Source: Hyphomicrobiaceae bacterium
GTDB lineage: Bacteria; Pseudomonadota; Alphaproteobacteria; Rhizobiales; Hyphomicrobiaceae
Length of the DNA stretch: 8,242 nucleotides
Direction of reading: 5' to 3'
Assembly: GCA_025359005.1 (NCBI GenBank)
Contig: JANYHP010000465.1
Coordinates: 1 to 8,242, forward strand
Of this stretch, positions 1 through 5,454 are shown in pieces; positions within the stretch are counted from its first letter, which is position 1; each line of letters starts with the position of its first letter. Below the pieces are notes generated by a model. That model worked only from the letters and a program-made list of their open reading frames with translations. It had not been told where the DNA came from and searched no databases. A program made the position numbers and the translations under genes.

Positions 1-94
1 CCTGATCGCCAACGAGCCAAAGCTCCCCATCTTCGTCGATGAGGCGGCGCCCATCCGCGAACGACAGCGCACCCCGTTGCTCGGAAATCTTCAT
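1..94 (-). CDS. Unrecognised gene, 5' end only (31 codons, runs off left edge)
   Basis: An ATG at 94 opens a frame with no stop to the window edge. It begins MKISEQRGALSFADG and continues with a charged stretch containing RRLIDEDGELW. Codon use is GC-rich at third positions (GCG, CTG, GGC, GAG), like its neighbours, which supports real coding. A purine-rich GGGGCG lies about 7 bases upstream as a weak ribosome binding site. It follows the dehydrogenase gene (194–1201) in the same direction after a gap of 99 bases, so the two may be co-transcribed and functionally linked. Thirty-one residues are too few to assign a family. There is no signal peptide or membrane segment in the visible part, so the product looks cytoplasmic. 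The call rests on open frame, codon use and position only. Confidence 0.5.
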   Translation of the reverse strand, partial: MKISEQRGALSFADGRRLIDEDGELWLVGDQ

Positions 95-193
95 AATCAC
101 GCCCCGAACGCAACACTGCTCAAGAAAATCGGCATTGCTGAATAGTGACCAATGTCGGTGCCGCGGTCAATCCGACGCACAGGCCTCGCTGCG

Positions 194-1201
194 CTATTCG
201 GTAACCCGAGCAGGGCCGAGCACATCTGCGTTGACCACGTTTGCCTCATGTATCCGGCCGTCGAGTACAGAGAGCACATTTTCAACGGCCGCGACCGACA
301 TACGCTCCACAGCCTCCGCCGTCACGCCCGCCATGTGGGCCTGGAATACGACATTGGGCAGCGCGAACAAGGGGTGATCGGTCGGCGGGGGCTCATGCAT
401 CAACACATCCAGGCCAGCGCCGGCCAGCCGCTTAGTGATGAGCGCGTTATAGAGTGCAGCCTCGTCAACGAGGCCTCCACGTGCGGTGTTGATCAACACC
501 GCCGACGCCTTCACGAGGCGAAGGCGGCGTTCATCGATTAATCCCAACGTCTCGGGTGTCCGCGGGCAATGGAGCGTCACCACATCGGCTCGCGGAAGTG
601 CCTCATCGAGGTGTGCGACAGCGGTCGCGCCAAGCGCCTCAATTGTGGCGGCGGGCACGTAGGGATCGAAGACGAGGACATCCATTTCCATGGCGACCGC
701 TCGTCTGACCACGCGCGAGCCGATGCGGCCGCAGCCGATGACCAACATCGTTTTGCCGAAGATGTCGTGCGGCATGGCAGTCATCCGATCCTGCCAACGC
801 CCCTCGCGCACCAGCCGGTCCTGGTCGTTCGAACGCTTGATCAGCTGGAACAGCATGTGAAAGGCCTGCTCGGCCACCGACGGTGAATTCGCCGTACCGA
901 CAGTCATGAGTGGGATACGGCGGGGCGAAAGCGCCGGGATGTCGATCAAGTCGTAACCGACCCCGACGCGAGCGACGACCTGCAAAGCCGGCGTCGCCTC
1001 GAGTTCGGGAGTGCTGATGATCTGACCCCCAAGCACGACCGCGGCGATTGTGGGATCGGCGGCCAGCAGGCTCTGGAAATCAGCCCGCGTGATGAACGAC
1101 GAGAAGGGAATTTCCTTCACGTCCGGGCGCGCAGCCAAGAGGGCACGGCCGGCCTTTCCGAGTGTATCGATGAATGCAATGCCCTTGCTGTTCTGCTTCA
1201 T
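194..1201 (-). CDS. D-isomer-specific 2-hydroxyacid dehydrogenase, NAD(H)-dependent
   Basis: The 335-residue product belongs to the D-2-hydroxyacid dehydrogenase family (cytoplasmic enzymes interconverting 2-oxoacids and D-2-hydroxyacids), and the length is normal for it. Visible motifs are the Rossmann glycines VIGCGRIG (154–161), an acidic residue at the end of the next strand (VFDP, Asp179) that favours NAD over NADP, and the catalytic triad Arg241 (NTARGG), Glu270 (MHEPP) and His289 (QAHMAG). The usual Pro before the catalytic His (PH) is Ala here. The substrate cannot be read from sequence; phosphoglycerate, glyoxylate/hydroxypyruvate and other oxoacids are all possible. The frame stays open upstream to 1492, but that would overlap the divergent sulfhydrylase gene and adds residues without family character, so the ATG at 1201 is chosen. 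It is divergent from 1422–2705 and probably shares its control region. An unknown gene follows it. Confidence 0.9.
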   Translation of the reverse strand: MKQNSKGIAFIDTLGKAGRALLAARPDVKEIPFSSFITRADFQSLLAADPTIAAVVLGGQIISTPELEATPALQVVARVGVGYDLIDIPALSPRRIPLMTVGTANSPSVAEQAFHMLFQLIKRSNDQDRLVREGRWQDRMTAMPHDIFGKTMLVIGCGRIGSRVVRRAVAMEMDVLVFDPYVPAATIEALGATAVAHLDEALPRADVVTLHCPRTPETLGLIDERRLRLVKASAVLINTARGGLVDEAALYNALITKRLAGAGLDVLMHEPPPTDHPLFALPNVVFQAHMAGVTAEAVERMSVAAVENVLSVLDGRIHEANVVNADVLGPARVTE

Positions 1202-1298
1202 TGTGCCATGCCCCGCTTCTGTCGCCAGCCCGCGCGCCACAGTGCCATTCCCCGTGGACGCAACGGCGCGATCTGTCAGCGCTACGATAGGCAGTACC

Positions 1299-1364
1299 GG
1301 CTGGCTTGCAAATAGGAGAGAGTGGCGGCAAAGCTCACTCAGGATGCAAGGCTGGGTCGCAAAT
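1299..1364 (+). repeat. Spaced direct repeat GGCTGG-N3-GCAAAT (two copies)
   Basis: GGCTGG-CTT-GCAAAT occurs at 1299–1313 and GGCTGG-GTC-GCAAAT at 1350–1364. Twelve of 15 positions are identical and the start-to-start distance is 51 bases. Both copies lie in the divergent control region, 58 to 123 bases before the sulfhydrylase start. Two direct copies of a bipartite motif would suit a paired transcription-factor site, but no regulator is recognised from the motif. Confidence 0.4.
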
Positions 1365-1409
1365 GAAGGTGGCCTGACGAACGTGCCCCGAGCAACCATC
1401 GAGCGAAAC

Positions 1410-1414
1410 GAGGA
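1410..1414 (+). promoter_or_regulatory. Shine-Dalgarno site fixing the sulfhydrylase start
   Basis: GAGGA ends 7 bases before the ATG at 1422. This is a near-ideal ribosome binding site. It decides for this start over the in-frame upstream codon at 1050, which would add 124 residues unlike the family and would overlap the divergent dehydrogenase gene. Confidence 0.75.
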
Positions 1415-1421
1415 CTCCTCC

Positions 1422-2705
1422 ATGTCGACACCTGCGACGCCTCCAGGGTTTTCTACGCTGGCCATCCACGCCGGCGCGTCACCCGATCCCACAACCGGTG
1501 CACGGGTGACGCCTATCTATCAGACGGCGTCGTACGTGTTTAATTCCGTCGACCACGCCGCGTCGTTGTTTGGCTTGGAAGCGTTCGGCAACATTTATAC
1601 GCGCATCGGCGGCCCGACCCAGTCGGTGCTGGAAGGCCGTGTGGCTGCGCTGGAAGGCGGAACGGCGGCGCTTGCCGTCGCCTCCGGTCATGCGGCGCAG
1701 ATGATCGTGTTCTACACGCTCTTGGAGGCGGGCGACGAGTTTGTGGCCGCACGGCAGCTCTACGGCGGCTCGGTCAACCAGTTCAACCACGCGTTCAAGA
1801 AGTTCGGCTGGGCTGTCGCGTGGGCCGACGGCACCGATCCCGATAGCTTCGAGCGCGCCATCACGCCAAAGACGCGCGCGCTCTATTGCGAGAGCATCGC
1901 CAATCCGGGCGGCGTCGTGGTGGATATCGCCGCGATTTCCAAGATCGCCAAGAAACACGGGCTGCCGCTGATCGTCGACAACACGCTGGCCTCGCCTTAC
2001 CTGTGCCGCCCCAAGGAGCACGGCGCCGACATCATCGTCCACTCGCTGACCAAGTTTCTCGGCGGCCACGGCAATTCCATCGGCGGCATCATCGTTGATT
2101 GCGGCACCTTCGACTGGCTGAAAGCAAAGCACAAATACGCGACACTCGTGGAGCCGAACGCCAGCTACAACGGCATGAAGTTGGCGGAAACGTTCGGCAA
2201 CTTCGCCTTCGCGATCGCCTGCCGGGTGATGGGGCTGCGCGACCTTGGGCCGGCCATCGCCCCGCTGAACGCGTTCCTCATTCTGACGGGCATCGAAACG
2301 CTGCCGCTGCGTATGGAGCGCCACTGCGCGAACGCACTGGCCGTCGCGACGCATCTGGCCAAGCACCCGAAGGTTGCCTGGGTGAATTACGCGGGCCTGC
2401 CGACGGCGAAGGATCACGCGATCCAGCAGCGCATTGCCCCCAAAGGGGCGGGCGCGGTATTCACGTTCGGGCTCAAGGGCGGCTACGAGGCAGGCGTGGG
2501 ATTGGTGTCGAAGGTCAAACTTTTCTCACACCTCGCCAACATCGGCGACACACGCTCCCTTATCATCCATCCAGCCTCAACCACCCATCGGCAGTTGACC
2601 GATGCGCAGCGTGTCGCCGCCGGCGCCGGGCCGGATGTGGTGCGCCTGTCGATCGGCCTCGAGGACGTGGCCGACATCATCGCCGACCTGGAGCAGGGCA
2701 TGTGA
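1422..2705 (+). CDS. metY: O-acetylhomoserine sulfhydrylase-type PLP enzyme (Cys/Met metabolism family)
   Basis: The 427-residue product belongs to the Cys/Met-metabolism PLP family (cystathionine gamma-synthase fold). Its length and motifs fit O-acetylhomoserine aminocarboxypropyltransferase, a cytoplasmic enzyme that makes homocysteine from O-acetylhomoserine and sulfide, or methionine when methanethiol is used. The PLP-binding Lys211 lies in VHSLTKFLGGHG, Asp186 (IVDNT) would contact the pyridine nitrogen, and Tyr59/Arg61 (YTR) contact the phosphate of the partner subunit's cofactor. HPASTTH (383–389) and Arg408 (VVRLSIG) form the substrate-carboxylate end. An oddity is that the usual NPT after Tyr-x-Arg reads GPT (RIGGPT). 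O-succinylhomoserine sulfhydrylase and cystathionine gamma-synthase are usually nearer 390 residues and fit less well. The symbol is given by family, not proven activity. It probably forms an operon with the monooxygenase 63 bases downstream. Confidence 0.9.
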   Translation: MSTPATPPGFSTLAIHAGASPDPTTGARVTPIYQTASYVFNSVDHAASLFGLEAFGNIYTRIGGPTQSVLEGRVAALEGGTAALAVASGHAAQMIVFYTLLEAGDEFVAARQLYGGSVNQFNHAFKKFGWAVAWADGTDPDSFERAITPKTRALYCESIANPGGVVVDIAAISKIAKKHGLPLIVDNTLASPYLCRPKEHGADIIVHSLTKFLGGHGNSIGGIIVDCGTFDWLKAKHKYATLVEPNASYNGMKLAETFGNFAFAIACRVMGLRDLGPAIAPLNAFLILTGIETLPLRMERHCANALAVATHLAKHPKVAWVNYAGLPTAKDHAIQQRIAPKGAGAVFTFGLKGGYEAGVGLVSKVKLFSHLANIGDTRSLIIHPASTTHRQLTDAQRVAAGAGPDVVRLSIGLEDVADIIADLEQGM

Positions 2706-2768
2706 GACTGCCGCCCGAGCATTCTGATCGTCCGATGGCTGCATAGCGCAGAACAGCTGAGGAAGCCT

Positions 2769-3818
2769 ATGAGCCAATCACTTGAACTCGGGCTTGATAC
2801 GTTCGGCGATGTGACCGCGGACACGGACGGGCGCTTGCTGTCGCAGGCGCAGGTCATCCGCAATCTGGTCGAAGAAGCTGTGCTGGCCGACAGCCTGGGC
2901 GTGGACTTCATCGGCGTCGGCGAGCATCACCGCGACGACTTCGCGGTTTCGGCACCCGATGTCGTGCTTGCAGCCATTGCAGGGCGAACCCACCGCATCC
3001 GGCTCGGCTCGGCCGTTACCGTATTGAGTTCAGACGACCCGGTGCGGGTTTTCCAGCGCTTTGCGACGCTGGATGCGGTCTCGCGAGGGCGCGCAGAAGT
3101 TATCCTTGGACGGGGCTCATTCACGGAGTCGTTCCCGCTGTTTGGCTATCAGCTCGAAGACTACGAGGCGCTGTTTGCGGAGAAATTGCAGATCTTCGCC
3201 GAACTGCTGAAGCAAGCACCGGTGACGTGGCAGGGAGAAACGCGGGCGCCGCTCGTCAATCAGCGTGCGTACCCGAGCATCGAGAGCCCGCCGCTCAAGA
3301 CCTGGATCGGCGTCGGTGGCACACCCGAATCGATCGTGCGCGCGGCGAGCTACGGGTTGCCGCTCATGCTGGCCATCATCGGCGGGGCACCGGCGCGCTT
3401 CAAAGGCCACGCCGACCTCTATCGACGGTCGCTGCAGCAGTTCGGCAAGACCGATCAACCGATCGGCGTGCACTCACCGGGCTATATCGCCGCGACGGAT
3501 GCGCAGGCCCGCGACGAGTTCTGGCCGGACTACAAACGCATGCGCGACCGCATCGGCGGTGAACGCGGCTGGGGGCCTATGAGTCGCGCCGAGTACGACC
3601 AGGAGATCGAGCGCGGTTCGCTCTATGTGGGCTCGCCAGACACGGTAGCGGCAAAGATTGCGGCGACCGTTGCCGCGCTTGGCGTAACGCGCTTCGATCT
3701 CAAATACAGCGCGGGCACGCTATCGCACGACAAAATCATGCGGTGCATCGAGCACTACGGCCGTACGACGATTCCCCGCGTACGGGACTTGCTTGGACGG
3801 CACTCGCACGACAAGTAG
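2769..3818 (+). CDS. LLM-class (luciferase-like) flavin-dependent monooxygenase
   Basis: The 349-residue product is a bacterial-luciferase-like TIM-barrel oxidoreductase of the F420/FMN superfamily; alphaproteobacterial members of this subgroup are annotated only as LLM-class oxidoreductases. Visible features are the N-terminal strand LELGLDTFGD (5–14), an early acidic/His cluster VGEHHRDDF (50–58), the barrel strand IRLGSAVTVLSSDDPVRVFQ (77–96) typical of the group, ILGRGSFTESFPLFG (112–126), and a C-terminal VGSPDTVAAKI (287–297). There is no signal peptide, so it is cytoplasmic. A good AGGA site ends 5 bases before the ATG. It lies 63 bases after the sulfhydrylase stop, suggesting co-transcription. 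Family relatives oxidise organosulfur compounds, long-chain alkanes or amines with reduced flavin from a partner reductase; no reductase gene is in the window. The substrate is unknown. A link to sulfur scavenging is inferred from the neighbour only. Confidence 0.88.
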   Translation: MSQSLELGLDTFGDVTADTDGRLLSQAQVIRNLVEEAVLADSLGVDFIGVGEHHRDDFAVSAPDVVLAAIAGRTHRIRLGSAVTVLSSDDPVRVFQRFATLDAVSRGRAEVILGRGSFTESFPLFGYQLEDYEALFAEKLQIFAELLKQAPVTWQGETRAPLVNQRAYPSIESPPLKTWIGVGGTPESIVRAASYGLPLMLAIIGGAPARFKGHADLYRRSLQQFGKTDQPIGVHSPGYIAATDAQARDEFWPDYKRMRDRIGGERGWGPMSRAEYDQEIERGSLYVGSPDTVAAKIAATVAALGVTRFDLKYSAGTLSHDKIMRCIEHYGRTTIPRVRDLLGRHSHDK

Positions 3819-3921
3819 CCGAGCGGCAAGTGAACGTGCGCCGCCATACTCGGCCCAAAGTGCCTCGGCACAGCCGACGGACAGCACCACCCAGCCCTCA
3901 TCGAGCCCTCAACGGTGTCCG

Positions 3922-3948
3922 CCTGACGCGCTTCTATCAGGAATTTTT
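3922..3948 (+). terminator. Weak terminator-like hairpin with T-tract after the monooxygenase gene
   Basis: CCTGA (3922–3926) and TCAGG (3937–3941) can pair around a 10-base loop, followed by AA and five T (3944–3948). It sits in the convergent gap, 104 bases past the monooxygenase stop and just before the end of the MarR gene. The stem is only 5 bp, so this is a weak candidate for ending the plus-strand operon. Confidence 0.3.
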
Positions 3949-3966
3949 ATGAGACGCCGGACCGCG

Positions 3967-4440
3967 TCACTCCATATCCTGGTCCGCGCTGCCGGACGAC
4001 TTGCGGAGAGCCGCAACGATGACCGCCAGATCGTCAAGAAACTGATCGCGCTGCTTGGCCGGCAGGGCATCGAGAATGCGATCGTCGACGCGACGGGCAA
4101 CCGGATCGGCCAGCTTGAGATGACGCTTGCCCTCTTCCGTCAGCTTGACAGCATAGGCGCGAGCGTCCTCTTTCGTCCGCCGACGCTGCAGCAATCCCTT
4201 CTTCAGCATGCGCCGGACGATATCGGCAAGCGTGCTGCGGTCGACGCCGGTCCGCTCGACGAGGCCGGTCTGGCTGATGCCCTCGTTCTGGGAAACCGTC
4301 AGCAGAACAGCATATTGGCGCGGCGTCAGATCGCTGCCCCCGATCTCGGCATGAAAAACATCTCCGGCGCATTGGCTCGCGCGGTGAAGCATATGCAGAG
4401 GTGACCGTATCAAACGGTCCGACTTTTCCTCACGTGCCAT
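3967..4440 (-). CDS. MarR-family transcriptional regulator
   Basis: With the ATG at 4440 the product is 157 residues, normal for MarR. Order of parts: an N-terminal dimerisation helix (DRLIRSPLHMLHRASQCA, 8–25), DLTPRQYAVLLTV (37–49) opening the winged helix-turn-helix, the recognition helix GVDRSTLADIVRRMLKKGLL (65–84), a basic wing RRRTKEDARAYAVKLTEEG (87–104), and a C-terminal dimer helix (about 113–146). It should bind DNA as a homodimer and respond to a small ligand. The single Cys24 in helix 1 could in principle make it redox-responsive, but OhrR-like context is absent. In-frame starts at 4515 (ATG) or 4539 (TTG) would add residues lacking family character. The gene is convergent with the monooxygenase operon. 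Its own promoter region carries a dyad consistent with autorepression. Whether it also controls the sulfhydrylase/monooxygenase genes is unknown. Confidence 0.88.
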   Translation of the reverse strand: MAREEKSDRLIRSPLHMLHRASQCAGDVFHAEIGGSDLTPRQYAVLLTVSQNEGISQTGLVERTGVDRSTLADIVRRMLKKGLLQRRRTKEDARAYAVKLTEEGKRHLKLADPVARRVDDRILDALPAKQRDQFLDDLAVIVAALRKSSGSADQDME

Positions 4441-4577
4441 CGAACATCCATGAAAGTGTTGGTGTGGGGGGCATAGCGTATCGAGCGCACGATCGCCGCT
4501 GGCGCGGTCAACCATCTCGTCACGGGTGGAACGCACCAATTACACGCGCCTCAGACGAAACTTTAGCTACGAATTAG

Positions 4578-4606
4578 ACCATACGAGAAACTGTTATTTC
4601 GTCCAA
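4578..4606 (-). promoter_or_regulatory. Candidate sigma-70 promoter of the MarR gene
   Basis: On the minus strand TTGGAC (4601–4606) and TATGGT (4578–4583) are separated by exactly 17 bases, an acceptable -35/-10 pair in the only AT-rich stretch upstream of the regulator. Transcription would start near 4571, giving a leader of about 130 bases before the ATG at 4440. The match to consensus is partial. Confidence 0.4.
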
Positions 4607-4611
4607 CGAAA
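4597..4611. promoter_or_regulatory. Operator-like dyad TTTCGT-CCA-ACGAAA over the -35 box
   Basis: A perfect inverted repeat with 6-bp arms and a 3-base centre overlaps the candidate -35 element of the MarR promoter. Its 15-bp span is in the usual range for MarR sites. Bound protein would block RNA polymerase, which fits autorepression. The assignment to this MarR is inferred from position. Confidence 0.45.
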
Positions 4612-4662
4612 AATGCTGATGATTTGCGTGAAGAGTGAAAATTGTCTTTTGCGTTCGTTCCA

Positions 4663-4712
4663 CAGCTGATCAGACCCATACAGTGAGCTGAGGCCGCGCC
4701 CGCAATCAGCTG
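4663..4712. repeat. Inverted repeat, 8-bp perfect arms (CAGCTGAT / ATCAGCTG)
   Basis: Arms lie at 4663–4670 and 4705–4712 with 34 bases between. It lies about 75 bases past the stop of the last gene of the minus-strand ispZ block. No T-tract follows immediately on the minus strand; the nearest TTTT is some 20 bases further on. It is not a textbook terminator but could fold as a 3'-end stem. Confidence 0.4.
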
Positions 4713-4784
4713 GGCAAACGTGACTTCGGCGGCTGCAGGCGGCACAGTGACGACCGGTTTTATCGCCGCGGTTGCCGGTGAGTG

Positions 4785-5453
4785 TCAGGTACCCGGCGCT
4801 GTCGTGTGACGCCGCAAAAGCGGGACTTGCAGGGCTGAGAAAATCAGCGAGAGCACGAACAGGCCGGGGAACTTGAAGTTGACCCAGATATACTCAGTGT
4901 CTGGAGTGTTCCAGGTCCGCCAGACAAACTCGTTCAGCCCGGCAAGAACGACGAAGTACCCAATCCAGCGATAGGTAAAAAGCCGCCAGCCTTCAGCGGT
5001 CAAATGTAGCGCCTCGCCGAGCAGCGTCTTGAGCAGGTTGCGACCCGTTGCAAGCCCATAGGTGAGCGCGCCTGCGAACATCAGATTGACGATCGTCGGC
5101 TTCATTTTGATGAAACGAGGATCCTGCATGCCGAGCGTCAGCCCGCCAAAGACAGTGACGAGAACCGCGGTGACGATCAGCATCGGACTGACTTTGCCGA
5201 GCAGAAGCTTGGCCGCAACCACCGAGGCGAGCGTGGCTGCGATCAACACTGCAGTCGCGGGCAACAGCCCAATGAAGCGATAGGCGATGAAGAACACGGC
5301 AAGTGGCGCTAGATCGATGAGGAGTTTGAGGCCGGCATTCTCGGGTGTGACTGTGACTTCAGAGACGCTTTCATCGGCCGGGACAGCATTCGCTGCACCG
5401 GTCCCGTCGGGGGGCGACGCTTTCGTTTCATGTCCGGAGGGGGCTACAGCCAT
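4785..5453 (-). CDS. ispZ: IspZ/YciB inner-membrane septation protein (canonical copy)
   Basis: The 222-residue polytopic membrane protein is of the YciB/IspZ (intracellular septation protein A) family, which acts in the inner membrane at cell-envelope and division-site synthesis. After a polar N-terminal extension of about 40 residues come hydrophobic segments near 42–60, 64–84, 88–108, 119–135, 160–176 and 188–212. The family signatures are intact: IDLAPLAVFF (46–55), VFGGLTL (101–107), FIKMKPT (114–120) and IWVNFKFPGL (189–198), close to the E. coli YciB pattern. The ATG at 5453 begins one base after the TGA of the upstream paralogue (5455–5457), indicating translational coupling. An in-frame GTG at 5471 would give 228 residues with a 17-base overlap but has no visible ribosome binding site, so ATG is preferred. 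The N-terminal tail is longer than in the roughly 180-residue E. coli protein. Confidence 0.88.
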   Translation of the reverse strand: MAVAPSGHETKASPPDGTGAANAVPADESVSEVTVTPENAGLKLLIDLAPLAVFFIAYRFIGLLPATAVLIAATLASVVAAKLLLGKVSPMLIVTAVLVTVFGGLTLGMQDPRFIKMKPTIVNLMFAGALTYGLATGRNLLKTLLGEALHLTAEGWRLFTYRWIGYFVVLAGLNEFVWRTWNTPDTEYIWVNFKFPGLFVLSLIFSALQVPLLRRHTTAPGT

Positions 5454-5454
5454 C

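Larger units (their letters stand above)
1202..1421. promoter_or_regulatory. Divergent intergenic control region
   Basis: These 220 bases separate the starts of the divergent dehydrogenase and sulfhydrylase genes, so promoters for both should lie here. I found no convincing sigma-70 pair for either direction. The clearest internal structure is an exact spaced direct repeat, listed separately. I looked for the conserved pieces of a SAM-II riboswitch, which often precedes methionine genes in alphaproteobacteria, and did not see them. Confidence 0.5.
4441..4784. other. 344-base non-genic stretch: MarR leader/promoter plus GC-rich remnant
   Basis: No convincing complete gene is present. About 4541–4660 is markedly AT-richer than its surroundings and holds the MarR promoter and dyad described separately. 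About 4665–4784 is GC-rich and, on the minus strand, directly continues the reading frame of the downstream ispZ copy past its TGA with high-GC third positions. This may be eroded coding sequence. The only minus-strand frame (GTG at 4745 to a stop at 4563) changes from GC-rich to AT-rich codons halfway, so it is not called as a gene. Confidence 0.5.

Noticed and set aside
146..169. TGACC-N14-GGTCA dyad before the partial left-edge gene
   Set aside because: Arms are only 5 bp with a wide gap, and the accompanying -35/-10-like pair has a 20-base spacer; too weak to call a promoter or operator.
1050..1421. 124-residue upstream extension of the sulfhydrylase reading frame
   Set aside because: It overlaps the divergent dehydrogenase start, lacks family character, and the strong GAGGA site fixes the start at 1422.
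1202..1421. SAM-II riboswitch upstream of the methionine-type gene
   Set aside because: The characteristic TGATTT-like and GCTAAA-like pieces of the pseudoknot were not found.
1202..1492. 97-residue upstream extension of the dehydrogenase frame
   Set aside because: It would run into the sulfhydrylase coding region, and residues before the ATG at 1201 do not resemble the family N-terminus.
1479..2417. 312-codon open frame antisense to the sulfhydrylase gene
   Set aside because: Arg/Val-rich composition typical of a shadow frame in GC-rich DNA; the plus-strand gene is unambiguous.
3860..3871. GTGCC-TC-GGCAC inverted repeat in the convergent gap
   Set aside because: The two-base loop is too tight for a hairpin with five pairs and no T-tract follows.
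3949..4404. Plus-strand frame with an AGGA-like site antisense to the MarR gene
   Set aside because: The sense MarR domain is complete and well formed; the antisense translation has no family character. The nearby T-run is better explained as part of the weak terminator.
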